In this document: one piece after another, positions 1 to 9,151 of the stretch | How positions within the stretch are numbered: the stretch's first letter is position 1 | Layout of the letters: each line of letters starts with the position of its first letter | From: Prevotella sp. | GTDB taxonomy: Bacteria; Bacteroidota; Bacteroidia; Bacteroidales; Bacteroidaceae | Assembly: GCA_017961115.1 (NCBI GenBank) | Contig: JAGCXX010000285.1 | Coordinates: forward strand, 1 to 34,157 | DNA length: 34,157 bases | Reading direction: 5' to 3' | Translations under genes and position numbers: made by a program | The notes under the pieces: model-generated | The model's database searches: none | What the model saw: only the letters and a program-made list of their open reading frames with translations | Told to the model about the DNA's origin: nothing

Positions 1-417
1 GATGCCAAGGTGTCGCTGCAATGGCCTTTCGGCTACGGCTTGAGTTACACCACCTTTGAATACAGCAACCTCAAGGTCGACAAGCAGAAATTTGGCGCCA
101 GCGACATACTCACGGTGAGCGTCGACGTGAAGAACACCGGCAACCGTGTGGGAAAAGAAGCCGTACTGCTCTACAGCAGCGACCTCGTCGCTTCGATAGT
201 TCCTGACAACAAACGCCTCCGTGACTTCACCAAGGTGGAATTACAACCCGGCGAGACCAAGACCGTCAGCTTCAAACTTCCCGCCAAGAGCCTCGCTTTC
301 GTGGGTGCCGACGGACGCTGGATACTTGAAGAAGGTGAATTCGACCTGAAGATTGGCCGTCTCTCCCAGCGTGTGGAATGCACCAAGACAAAAGTGTGGG
401 AAGAGGCGAATATTTGA
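1..417 (+). CDS. GH3 beta-glucosidase, C-terminal fragment
   Basis: This is the 3' end of a glycoside hydrolase family 3 enzyme whose start lies outside the window; the frame is open from base 1. The visible part begins with the motif FGYGLSYTTFEYS, which marks the entry to the fibronectin type III-like domain at the C-terminus of GH3 beta-glucosidases and beta-xylosidases. A typical beta-sandwich follows (VKNTGNRVGKEAVLLY, then LQPGETKTVSFKL) up to the stop. The catalytic domains are not visible, so the substrate cannot be assigned. The internal GTG at base 10 is not a real start. A GH9 gene follows after 29 bases on the same strand, which suggests that both act on beta-glucan or a related plant polysaccharide. 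Confidence 0.9.
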   Translation, partial: DAKVSLQWPFGYGLSYTTFEYSNLKVDKQKFGASDILTVSVDVKNTGNRVGKEAVLLYSSDLVASIVPDNKRLRDFTKVELQPGETKTVSFKLPAKSLAFVGADGRWILEEGEFDLKIGRLSQRVECTKTKVWEEANI

Positions 418-446
418 GATTTGAGCAACGCTTGATATTTTAGATT

Positions 447-2810
447 ATGATTGGAGAATTGTGGAAAGGGTTGCTGGCAGGCATATTGCTGTTGATGCCG
501 GCGTCGGTCAGTGCTACGAAACTGATATCCCTAAACGTGATTGACAAAGAGTATCTGATGGTGCATTTCCGTGATGGCGAAGTGCATTACCGTGACGATG
601 GGACCGGACCGAGTGCCTATCTCGGCCATTCCTTTGCTGAGGGCGACGACACCCTGCTGGTGTTCGGAGAACATCTGAATACCACCGCCGCACAGCAAGC
701 CGCAAAATGGAAAGTCAGTTCGGCTGACGACCCCTCTTTTGCTGCACAGGCACCCTTGGCGGTGTGGCGCAAGAGCAAGCCGATGAACACCAACAACAAA
801 TTGGAGAGTGAACTCGACCACTGGTTGTTTTTGAAACTCCCCCAGCCGATGCGCCAAGGACGCACCTACACCGTCACCATCCCTCAGGGCATCGGCAGCG
901 ACCAAACGACTGCCAGTGTGAAATTTGACATCTGGAACACGATGTCGGAAGCCATCCATGTGAACATCATTGGCTATGCCCCCTCCGAGAGCATCAAGGC
1001 AGCCGACCTCTACCAGTGGTTGGGCGACGGCGGTCAGCGCGACTACAAGTCATGGGAAGGCCGCAAGGTTTACCTCTACGACGTGAAGAGCGGCAAGAAA
1101 CAGCAAGCCGGAACGGTGAAATTCTGGAAGTCCTCTTCCGCTGCCTCACAGGAAGCCGGAGGCAAGAACCTCATCGGCAGCGATGTGTGGAATATCGACT
1201 TCAAATGCAACCGTCCCGGCCGTTACCGTCTGGTTGTGGAGGATGTGGGTTGCAGCATGGACTTCGACATCAGTTCCACCATCTATCACCAGCCCTACCG
1301 CTATTCCGTCCGTGGCTACTATTATATGCGATTAGGCGAGCCCATCGACCCCGAGCACGTCACCCCCATCCCCCGTCAGCCACAGTTCATCCCCGAGACC
1401 GACCCCAAGGGATTAACCATCTACAAGACTGACTTCCAGCCATGGGACCCTGAGTGGAGAGCATTGCGCACCGATGTATGGGACGAGCCCCATTTCAAAC
1501 CCGCGCTACAGTCCATCTTCTGGCGCCACCGTCTGCCCGGCAACCCCGTCGCCATCGATGTGAAAGGCGGTCACTCCGACGCCTTCGACTGGGACCGCCA
1601 CCTCGCCCATGTCAGCAACATCTACGATATGTTGCTGCCCTATCTGCTCACCAATGGTGCCCTGAAGGAAGATGACTTGGGTATCCGCGAGAGCGGCAAC
1701 GGCATCCCCGACATCATCGATGAAGCCCGCAACGAGGCCGACTTCTTCCTCAGCATCCGCGACGGCGAGGCTTACTCACAAGGAGTGACCAACCCCAGTT
1801 CGGAATGGACCATCATGTTCCAAGCCGGCTGCACCACGATGGCCGCCTGGGCCAATGCCGCCAACTGCGCCATCCTTGCCGATGCCTTCCGCATCCAGCA
1901 CAACGACTCGCTGCGCGCCTATTACACAGAGGAAGCCATCAAGGCTTTCCGCTTTGCCAGCAAGCAGGAGAACCAGCAACTCGACGACATGCAGGATGTA
2001 GGCAGCATCAGCATGCGCGGCCGTGACTTCCGTCAGATGGCAGCCGCCTTCCTCTACAACGTCACTGGTGACAAGGAATGGGAGGACATCATGGTCGGCG
2101 AGAGCATGGTCAAAGATGGCAAGTCGCTGCTGTTCAACAAAGGCCGCCAAGGCTTCTTCCCAGCCAACGCCACCAACCAATTCAATGCCGGAGAGATTGG
2201 TTTCAACCAGTTGTGGGCAGCCGCTGCCTACCTTATCTGTCCCCAGCCGCGCCACTATGCCGACTTCTACAAGAACCTTCTCGCCAGTGTCAACAGCCAT
2301 GCCGAGCAATACAACCTCAGCCATTTCGCAGAGCGTCCGTCGCGCCGCACCGCCAATGACAGCAGGTGGCAGACCTCACAAAACCTGCAGTTGGTGATGC
2401 TTGCCCACTATATCGCCACCGACAAACAGCGCCTGCAACAGTTGGAGCACGCCATGTACACCGAAGCCGGTTGGGCACTCGGCCGCAACCCCGGCAACAT
2501 CGTGGAGATGACCGGTCTGGGCGAGCGCCACATCACCGATGTCTACACCACCGGCCGCAACGACGGTTCGCCAGGCACCCATCCCGGTCAGACGCCTTTC
2601 AACGGCACCGAGACCTGGTCGCCAGGCAACGGCGGTGACGCCCGCATCCTGCTCAACCGCTGCTATCCCTCATGGAACGACGGCGGATGGCCCCGTCAGG
2701 AGTCCTACTTCAACCAGCGCTACATGTGGGTGAACGGAGAGTTCACACCCCGTGAGACCATGCGCGGCAAGATGGCTCTGCTCGGCTATCTATATGGAAT
2801 AAGAAAATGA
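447..2810 (+). CDS. Secreted glycoside hydrolase family 9 enzyme (endoglucanase type)
   Basis: The 787-residue protein starts with a signal peptide (about residues 1-23, ending SVSA). Residues 25-300 contain beta-rich segments, including an Ig-like cellulase N-terminal domain (HVNIIGYAPSESIKAADLY through RPGRYRLVVEDVG). The (alpha/alpha)6 catalytic domain follows. GGHSDAFDWDRH around residues 375-385 corresponds to the GH9 GGWxDAGDY motif, with D378 and D381 in the place of the two catalytic-base aspartates. GIPDIIDEARNEADFFL is also GH9-like. Near the C-terminus, WALGRNPGN and NGEFTPRETMRGKMALLGYL carry the candidate catalytic acid (E765 or E770). The DAFDW variant instead of DAGDY suggests a Bacteroidota subgroup with substrate preference that cannot be read from sequence. 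It probably hydrolyses internal beta-1,4-glucan or xyloglucan-type linkages outside the cytoplasm, together with the GH3 enzyme upstream. Confidence 0.88.
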   Translation: MIGELWKGLLAGILLLMPASVSATKLISLNVIDKEYLMVHFRDGEVHYRDDGTGPSAYLGHSFAEGDDTLLVFGEHLNTTAAQQAAKWKVSSADDPSFAAQAPLAVWRKSKPMNTNNKLESELDHWLFLKLPQPMRQGRTYTVTIPQGIGSDQTTASVKFDIWNTMSEAIHVNIIGYAPSESIKAADLYQWLGDGGQRDYKSWEGRKVYLYDVKSGKKQQAGTVKFWKSSSAASQEAGGKNLIGSDVWNIDFKCNRPGRYRLVVEDVGCSMDFDISSTIYHQPYRYSVRGYYYMRLGEPIDPEHVTPIPRQPQFIPETDPKGLTIYKTDFQPWDPEWRALRTDVWDEPHFKPALQSIFWRHRLPGNPVAIDVKGGHSDAFDWDRHLAHVSNIYDMLLPYLLTNGALKEDDLGIRESGNGIPDIIDEARNEADFFLSIRDGEAYSQGVTNPSSEWTIMFQAGCTTMAAWANAANCAILADAFRIQHNDSLRAYYTEEAIKAFRFASKQENQQLDDMQDVGSISMRGRDFRQMAAAFLYNVTGDKEWEDIMVGESMVKDGKSLLFNKGRQGFFPANATNQFNAGEIGFNQLWAAAAYLICPQPRHYADFYKNLLASVNSHAEQYNLSHFAERPSRRTANDSRWQTSQNLQLVMLAHYIATDKQRLQQLEHAMYTEAGWALGRNPGNIVEMTGLGERHITDVYTTGRNDGSPGTHPGQTPFNGTETWSPGNGGDARILLNRCYPSWNDGGWPRQESYFNQRYMWVNGEFTPRETMRGKMALLGYLYGIRK

Positions 2811-2821
2811 AAGACCTCACC

Positions 2822-2839
2822 TTCCCCTCCGGAGGGGAA
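2822..2839. terminator. Palindrome after the GH9 gene
   Basis: TTCCCCTCCGGAGGGGAA is a perfect 18-base palindrome 12 bases after the GH9 stop. It could form a hairpin at the end of the GH3-GH9 transcript, but there is no T-run directly after it, so a terminator role is only probable. Its C4T/AG4 core resembles the larger dispersed repeat near 21175, 25982 and 34051. Confidence 0.4.
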
Positions 2840-2870
2840 ATGGGGTTAATAGCCAAAAATAACTAAAAAA

Positions 2871-2902
2871 ATTGTCAGTTTATACTTTAATCTGTAAATT
2901 TG
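2871..2902 (+). promoter_or_regulatory. Bacteroidota-type promoter for the tamB operon
   Basis: ATTG at 2871-2874 and TAAATTTG at 2895-2902 are separated by 20 bases, matching the Bacteroidota consensus TTTG-N19/21-TAnnTTTG with one mismatch in the upstream box. Transcription would start near 2909, only about 20 bases before the ATG at 2932. Confidence 0.6.
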
Positions 2903-2917
2903 CAGACTAAATGATGA

Positions 2918-2934
2918 CATGGGGAATCCCCATG
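2918..2934. promoter_or_regulatory. Inverted repeat covering the probable tamB start codon
   Basis: CATGGGGAATCCCCATG has two perfect 8-base arms around a single central base. It lies directly downstream of the predicted transcription start, and its last three bases are the ATG at 2932. As RNA it can form a 7-bp stem with an AAT loop that would hide this start codon; as DNA it could be an operator. Both are inference. Confidence 0.45.
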
Positions 2935-2989
2935 CAAAAAAAGACTCGACATCAAAGCGATACGCCACATAATAAGTACGGTCGTCTGG

Positions 2990-5900
2990 TTGCTTATCGG
3001 CATCCTCGCCCTCATTTTCATACTGTTGCACATCCCAGCAGTACAGTCCTATATTGGTGAGAAGACCGCCGATGCCCTGAGCGAGAAATTGGGGGCGGTA
3101 GTCAGAGTGGGCAAGATTGACATAGGATTGCCCAACCGTGTGATTATCGACGACTTTGCGCTGTATGACCAACGAGGACAGAAAGCCCTCAGTGCCTCCC
3201 GTCTCTCCGCCAAGGTAGACATAGGGCCTCTGATGAACGGTCAGATATCTGTGTCCTCCGCACAGTTGTTTGGCATGAAAGCCGACCTCTACCAGAAAGA
3301 TGCCGACAGTCCGCTCAACATCCAGTTTGTGCTCGACTCGCTTGCATCCGAAGACACGGAAGAGAAGAAGCCGCTCAACCTCAACATCAACTCCCTCGTC
3401 ATCCGCAACGGTGCGGTCAGGTATGACCGTCTCGACAAGGAAGCCACGCCCGGACTTTTCTCACCCCACCACATCAACGTCACCAACCTCAGCGGTCACC
3501 TGATGCTCAATCAGCTCACCGATGACCTCATCAACCTCCGTGTGAAGCGCCTTGCCCTCAAGGAAGGTTCAGGCTTCGACCTCAATCATCTGTCATTCGA
3601 CCTTAAAGCCACGAAGGAGTCGGTGCGCCTCACCGACTTAGAGGTAAAGTTGCCCAACAGTTTCCTGAGGACCGACAGCATTAAGGCAACCTATGCCTTT
3701 GATGACGAAGGGCTGAAAAAAGAGACAGTTCAATATATGGGAGGCATCAACGAACTGACGCTGTCGCCCGCTGACCTCGCCGCCTTTCTTCCCCAGGCAA
3801 GGGAATTCAACAAGCCGCTGCGCCTCACCACCAATGTTTCGGGTACCAGTGACTTCATCAACGTCCACAACCTCAATGTACACAGCGACGAGGGATTGCA
3901 TCTCTCCACCAACGGTACGGTGAAGAACCTCAGCCATTCCCCCGAGTGGTTTTTCCGCATTGGGCAACTTGACTTGAAGAACAGTGCCCTCGTGAAGACA
4001 GCCTCCCAGGCTCATGTTACCCTTCCGCCCCAAGTGCTCAGTCTTGGCGACATCAAGTACACGGGAGAAGTAGGTGGCTCACCCAAGGCATATGCCCTCA
4101 AGGGACGCCTGACGACCGATGCCGGAGAGGCCGACCTTGCCGGAAGCCTGCGTGGCAACCATCTCAGCGGCCATATAGAGACCGACGGTCTCAACCTTCG
4201 CAGCATTCTCGGAGAAGAACGCTTAGGTCTCATCGCCACCACCATTGATGTGGACGGCATGCTGCCCTTCAACAAAGACATGTCGCTCTACGCCAAGGGA
4301 GAGGTGCGTCATCTCGACCTCAACGGATACACCTACAACAACATCACCGTCGACGGCTTTTACGACAAGGAATCCTTCAACGGCACGTTGGGCATCGACG
4401 ACCCCTACGGACAAATCGGCATAGAGGGTCAGTTCAACCTCTCTTCAGCGAAACCCTCCGCTACCATCAGCGCCAGTGCCCGCCATTTCAATCCAGAGGC
4501 CCTCGGCCTGACCAGTGGCATGAAAGGTCATGTCATGGATTTCGACATCAAAACCGACCTCCACGGTTTAAGCATCAATGAGTTGCTGGGCATGGTGGAT
4601 GTGACCGACCTCTCCATCCAGTCGCCCGACAAGAGTTACCACCTTGAACACCTCCACATTGAAGCAGACAATGAGGGCATAGATAAGCACCTCTATCTCG
4701 ACAGTGACTTCGGGCACGTCAACATCGTGGGACAATACGATTTCACCACCATCGTACAAAGTGTGTCGAATGTGGTCAAGAGCAAGTTGCCCACCTTCCC
4801 CTACCTTCCGGAGAGCACCCCTCATCACCAGAGCGACTTCGAGTTCAGCATTGACATCGACCGCAGCGACTGGATAAAACAATTCGCCGACATCGACCTC
4901 AACATCAACTCACCGCTGCATATCAGCGGCCATCTTGATGAGGACTCCGACTACATCGACCTCACCACCATCATCCCCAGCATAGAGTATAATGGCGGCG
5001 ACTACCGGGACATCGACCTCAGTGTCACCACCCAAGGCGACTCCCTCCTCACTGATGTTAGTCTGAAGAAGATGCAGGACAGCGGCAGACCGCTTGACCT
5101 CGCCCTCCATGCCACCGCTGCCCACAACCGGCTCAACACCGACCTTGCCTTCAACAACCATGGTGGCAAGCAGCGCCTGCAGGGGTCGCTGACCTCGTCG
5201 ACACAGTTCCTCATCGACGAAGACCACCGCAAGGCAGCCCATGTGTCGATGCTCCCCTCCCAGATTTTCGTCAACGGCATGCCTTGGTCTGTAGAGCCAT
5301 CGAAGATAGAACTTGCCAGCAATGACATCGACATCGATCATTTCACCATCCGCAACGGCCAGCAGCATATCATCATCTCTGGAGCCCTGACAAAGGCACC
5401 CACCGACACCCTCCATGTAGACCTCAACGAGTTGGACGCCGCCTTCCTCTCCAGCATCCTCCATGTGAAAGGAGTGGATTTTGGCGGACACATCACCGGC
5501 AACGCCTTCCTCACCTCCGTCTACGACACCCCCAAGGCCGAGGCCGACCTGCTCATCGACAACTTCCAGTTTGTTGACGGCCGTATCGGCGAAATGGACA
5601 TCGACGTGGCATGGAATTCCCAAGACAACCGCATCGAGTTTGTCGGCAAAGCCACCGACGGTGATGCGGGCTACACCGATGTCGATGGCTATGTGTCGCT
5701 CTCGCCCGGTGAACTCAACCTCGACATCGGCACCCATGGCACTCCCCTGCATTTCCTCAAGCGTTACTGCGGCAGTTTCATGCGCGACATTGATGTGCGC
5801 ACCGAGGGCCACATCCGTCTTTTCGGTCCGCTGAGCGACATCAACATGGAAGGCAAGGCTATAGCCAATGGAACGATAGGCGTGTCGAGCCTGAACACCA

Positions 5901-7378
5901 CATACACCCTTCGCGACGACACCATCACGTTGGTGCCCAACCATATCCTGTTCGACCATGCCGTCATTTACGACAAGGACGGGCATAAGGGCACCGTCAC
6001 CGGCAGTGTCGACCATGATTTCCTCAGCAATTTCACCTTCGACCTGGGCATCCATGCCGACAATATGCTCGCATACGACTTCCAGGAGTTTGGCGACAAT
6101 ACCTTCTGCGGTACGGTATATGCTACCGGCGACTGCCAAATCAAGGGTGTGAGCGGCGAAGTCACCCTCGATGTGGTGGCAACCCCCGAGAAAGGCACCA
6201 TATTCAACTACAACGCCGCCAGTCCGGATATGCTCAACGACCAGGGCTTCATCCAGTGGAACGACATCACCCCCCAGGCACTCGACTACTCCAACCTACC
6301 CTCTGCCAGCCATACCGCCCCCCTTCTCTCTCAGGAAAAGGAGGACGAGGTGGATGAGCAATATGAAGAGGCGGACATCCCCTCCAATCTTCGCATGAAC
6401 TTCCGCATCAATGCCACTCCTGATGCCGCCATCCGCTTGCTGATGGACAGAGAAAGCGGTGACTATATCGCCCTCTATGGCAACGGAACGCTGCGTGCCT
6501 CATATTTCAACAAGGGGTCGTTCACCCTATTCGGCAACTACATCGTCGACCATGGCGTCTACAAACTGACCATCCAAAATGTCATCAAGAAAGACTTCCA
6601 GTTCCAGCAAGGCGGAACGATAGCCTTTGGCGGCGCCCCCTATGGTGCAGCCCTCGACCTCAAGGCGGTGTATACCGTGAACGGTGTCCCCCTCTCCGAC
6701 CTCAACATCGGCAAGAACTTCTCGTCGAACAATATCCGTGTGAACTGTCTGATGAACATCACCGGAACTCCTGAGAGACCCGCCGTGGACTTCGACATGG
6801 AGTTGCCCACCATCAACACCGATGCGCAACAGATGGTCAGGAGTCTGATAGATAGTGAGGAGGAACTCAACCAGCAAGTCATCTACCTGCTCACCATCGG
6901 GCGTTTCTACAACCAGAATGCTACTGCACTGACTCCCCAAGGACAGACCCAGACCAGTCTGGCGATGCAGAGTCTGCTCAGCGGCACCATCAGTCAGCAA
7001 ATCAACAATTTGCTCGGAACATTCATCAAGAGCAACAACTGGAATTTCGGCGCCAACATCTCCACCGGCGACGAAGGCTTCTACAATGCGGAGTATGAGG
7101 GATTGCTCAGCGGCAACCTCCTCAACAACCGCCTCCTCATCAACGGACAGTTTGGTTACCGCGACAACCCCAATGCCACCACCAGTTTCATCGGTGACTT
7201 CGACATCCGCTACTTGCTTTATCCCAACGGCAACCTGGCGCTCAAGATGTACAACCAGACCAACGACCGCTATTTTGTGAAAAACAGCCTCAACACTCAG
7301 GGCATTGGCCTAATCATGAAGAAGGACTTCAATGGCTGGCGCGACCTGTTTGGACTGAAGAGAAGGAAGAAGAGGTGA
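2990..7378 (+). CDS. tamB: TamB/DUF490 family translocation and assembly protein
   Basis: The open frame encodes 1462 residues. The N-terminus is a single hydrophobic anchor (LLIGILALIFILLHIPAV) followed by GEKTADALSEKLGAVVRVGKIDI, as in inner-membrane-anchored AsmA/TamB-like proteins. The long middle is repetitive beta-rich sequence full of aspartate, histidine and asparagine, as expected for the beta-helical lipid-conducting or outer-membrane-assembly groove. The last 350 residues carry the conserved TamB domain (YGNGTLRASYFNKGSFTLFGNY, then GTPERPAVDFDMELP and QVIYLLTIGRFYN). Within the uninterrupted frame the first usable start is TTG at 2990, which is unlikely to be the true one: the frame is open back to 2918 and encodes a natural basic N-terminus (KKRLDIKAIRHIISTVVW), but the nearby ATGs at 2911 and 2932 are one base out of frame across seven A (2936-2942). 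No tamA is adjacent. Function is inferred from family. Confidence 0.85.
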   Translation: MLIGILALIFILLHIPAVQSYIGEKTADALSEKLGAVVRVGKIDIGLPNRVIIDDFALYDQRGQKALSASRLSAKVDIGPLMNGQISVSSAQLFGMKADLYQKDADSPLNIQFVLDSLASEDTEEKKPLNLNINSLVIRNGAVRYDRLDKEATPGLFSPHHINVTNLSGHLMLNQLTDDLINLRVKRLALKEGSGFDLNHLSFDLKATKESVRLTDLEVKLPNSFLRTDSIKATYAFDDEGLKKETVQYMGGINELTLSPADLAAFLPQAREFNKPLRLTTNVSGTSDFINVHNLNVHSDEGLHLSTNGTVKNLSHSPEWFFRIGQLDLKNSALVKTASQAHVTLPPQVLSLGDIKYTGEVGGSPKAYALKGRLTTDAGEADLAGSLRGNHLSGHIETDGLNLRSILGEERLGLIATTIDVDGMLPFNKDMSLYAKGEVRHLDLNGYTYNNITVDGFYDKESFNGTLGIDDPYGQIGIEGQFNLSSAKPSATISASARHFNPEALGLTSGMKGHVMDFDIKTDLHGLSINELLGMVDVTDLSIQSPDKSYHLEHLHIEADNEGIDKHLYLDSDFGHVNIVGQYDFTTIVQSVSNVVKSKLPTFPYLPESTPHHQSDFEFSIDIDRSDWIKQFADIDLNINSPLHISGHLDEDSDYIDLTTIIPSIEYNGGDYRDIDLSVTTQGDSLLTDVSLKKMQDSGRPLDLALHATAAHNRLNTDLAFNNHGGKQRLQGSLTSSTQFLIDEDHRKAAHVSMLPSQIFVNGMPWSVEPSKIELASNDIDIDHFTIRNGQQHIIISGALTKAPTDTLHVDLNELDAAFLSSILHVKGVDFGGHITGNAFLTSVYDTPKAEADLLIDNFQFVDGRIGEMDIDVAWNSQDNRIEFVGKATDGDAGYTDVDGYVSLSPGELNLDIGTHGTPLHFLKRYCGSFMRDIDVRTEGHIRLFGPLSDINMEGKAIANGTIGVSSLNTTYTLRDDTITLVPNHILFDHAVIYDKDGHKGTVTGSVDHDFLSNFTFDLGIHADNMLAYDFQEFGDNTFCGTVYATGDCQIKGVSGEVTLDVVATPEKGTIFNYNAASPDMLNDQGFIQWNDITPQALDYSNLPSASHTAPLLSQEKEDEVDEQYEEADIPSNLRMNFRINATPDAAIRLLMDRESGDYIALYGNGTLRASYFNKGSFTLFGNYIVDHGVYKLTIQNVIKKDFQFQQGGTIAFGGAPYGAALDLKAVYTVNGVPLSDLNIGKNFSSNNIRVNCLMNITGTPERPAVDFDMELPTINTDAQQMVRSLIDSEEELNQQVIYLLTIGRFYNQNATALTPQGQTQTSLAMQSLLSGTISQQINNLLGTFIKSNNWNFGANISTGDEGFYNAEYEGLLSGNLLNNRLLINGQFGYRDNPNATTSFIGDFDIRYLLYPNGNLALKMYNQTNDRYFVKNSLNTQGIGLIMKKDFNGWRDLFGLKRRKKR

Positions 7379-7408
7379 GAGATATATGAGAATTCAAATG
7401 CTAAAGAT

Positions 7409-9151
7409 ATGAGAAACTATTTATCAGCGGCCATCCTGGCCATTTTAATTATGATTCCCATGGTGGCAACAGCGAAGAAGAAGACAGTGACCATCAAGGT
7501 CATTGAGACTAGTGACGTACATGGATGTTTCTTCCCCTATGACTTCATCAACCGCCGTCCGCTCAAGGGCAGCATGGCTCGCGTGATGACTTATGTGAGG
7601 CAGCAGCGCGAGCAATTTGGCAAGAATGTCATCCTTGTCGACAATGGTGACATCCTGCAGGGACAGCCTACCTGCTATTACTGCAACTACGTGAAGCCAG
7701 AAATCCCCAATGTGGCCGCCGAGGTCATCAACTACATGGGTTTTGACGCCGAGACTCTGGGCAACCATGATGTGGAGACGGGGCATGCCGTATATGACAA
7801 ATGGATTCGTGAGGTGAAATGTCCGATGCTCGGTGCCAACATCATCGACACGAAGACCGGAAAGCCCTACGTGCATCCCTACACCCTGATAGAGCGCGAG
7901 GGCGTGAGGATAGCCATCATCGGTATGCTGACCCCCGCCATCCCCAACTGGCTCAACGAGGGGTTGTGGAGCGGTCTGCGCTTTGAGGAGATGGTGATGT
8001 GCGCCCGCTACTGGATTGACTATGTCAAAGCCAATGAGCGTCCCGACATCATCATCGGTCTGTTCCACTCCGGCAAGGATGGCGGCATCGTCACCCCCGA
8101 CTATGAGGAGGACGCCTCGCTGCGTATCGCCAAAGAAGTGCCCGGTTTCGATATCATCCTCTATGGTCACGACCACACGCAATACAAGGACGTGGTAAAG
8201 AACACGGCTGGTCAGGATGTGGTGTTCCTCGACCCCTCGTGCAATGCCCTGATGGTGGCAGAAGCCACAATAGAGGTCACCAAGGGCAAGCGTGGCAAGA
8301 TTGTTGGAAAACGTGTGACCGGCGACATCATCAATGTGTCGGAACTCCCTGTCGACGAAGCCTTTGTGAAGCATTTCCAGTCATCCATCGACAGTGTGAA
8401 GAGCTTTGTCGACCGCCGTATCGGCGAGTTTGAGAACAGCATCTACACCCGCGACTGCTATTTCGGCAATGCTGCCTTCACCGATTTCATCCACGACCTT
8501 CAACTCAAACTGACGGATGCCGATATTTCCTTCAATGCTCCCCTTTCGTTCAACACCAGCATCAAGGCAGGTCCGGTTTATGTGAGTGATATGTTCAACC
8601 TCTACCGTTATGAGAATATGCTCTATGTAGTCCGCATGACCGGTGAGGAAGTCCGCAAGCATCTGGAGATGAGTTATGACCAATGGGTGAACACGATGAA
8701 GAGTCCCGACGACCATATCATGCTGCTCAACGATGGCTCAACCGACGACAAGCAGCGCTTCATGTTCAAGAACCTCGCCTTCAACTTCGACAGTGCCGTA
8801 GGTATCGACTATGAGGTGGACGTCACCAAACCCGACGGACAGAAGGTGCGCATCCTGCGCATGAGCAATGGCGAGCCTTTTGACGAGGCAAAATGGTATA
8901 AAGTGGCCATGAACAGTTACCGAGGCAACGGCGGCGGTGAACTGTTAACCCGCGGCGCCGGCATCAGTCTCAAAGAACTGCCCAACCGCATCATCTTCCA
9001 AAGCGACCGCGACCAACGCTACTACCTGATGCAGGAGATAGAGAAAGCTGGGCGTATGAACCCGCAGACCCACAACAATTGGCGCTTTGTACCCGAAGAG
9101 TGGGCCAAGCCCGCCATTGAGCGCGACCGCAAACTCCTCTTTGGACGATGA
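7409..9151 (+). CDS. Exported 5'-nucleotidase / 2',3'-cyclic-nucleotide phosphodiesterase
   Basis: The 580-residue protein has a signal peptide (residues 1 to about 22, ending VATA). An N-terminal calcineurin-type metallophosphoesterase domain follows with the metal-binding series SDVHG (about residues 35-39), DNGDILQG, LGNHDVE, GLFHSG and YGHDHTQ. The C-terminal half has the 5'-nucleotidase substrate domain (for example YRYENMLYVVRMTGEEVRKHLE and NSYRGNGGGELL). It most likely releases phosphate and nucleosides from nucleotides in the periplasm or at the cell surface, in the UshA/CpdB group; which substrate is preferred cannot be told. The gene lies 30 bases after tamB and overlaps the next gene by four bases, so the three are probably co-transcribed. 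Confidence 0.88.
   Translation: MRNYLSAAILAILIMIPMVATAKKKTVTIKVIETSDVHGCFFPYDFINRRPLKGSMARVMTYVRQQREQFGKNVILVDNGDILQGQPTCYYCNYVKPEIPNVAAEVINYMGFDAETLGNHDVETGHAVYDKWIREVKCPMLGANIIDTKTGKPYVHPYTLIEREGVRIAIIGMLTPAIPNWLNEGLWSGLRFEEMVMCARYWIDYVKANERPDIIIGLFHSGKDGGIVTPDYEEDASLRIAKEVPGFDIILYGHDHTQYKDVVKNTAGQDVVFLDPSCNALMVAEATIEVTKGKRGKIVGKRVTGDIINVSELPVDEAFVKHFQSSIDSVKSFVDRRIGEFENSIYTRDCYFGNAAFTDFIHDLQLKLTDADISFNAPLSFNTSIKAGPVYVSDMFNLYRYENMLYVVRMTGEEVRKHLEMSYDQWVNTMKSPDDHIMLLNDGSTDDKQRFMFKNLAFNFDSAVGIDYEVDVTKPDGQKVRILRMSNGEPFDEAKWYKVAMNSYRGNGGGELLTRGAGISLKELPNRIIFQSDRDQRYYLMQEIEKAGRMNPQTHNNWRFVPEEWAKPAIERDRKLLFGR

Noticed and set aside
4910..6139. 409-codon minus-strand frame
   Set aside because: It lies fully antisense to tamB, has a Val/Gly/Glu-biased sequence with no domain, and reflects the codon use of tamB.
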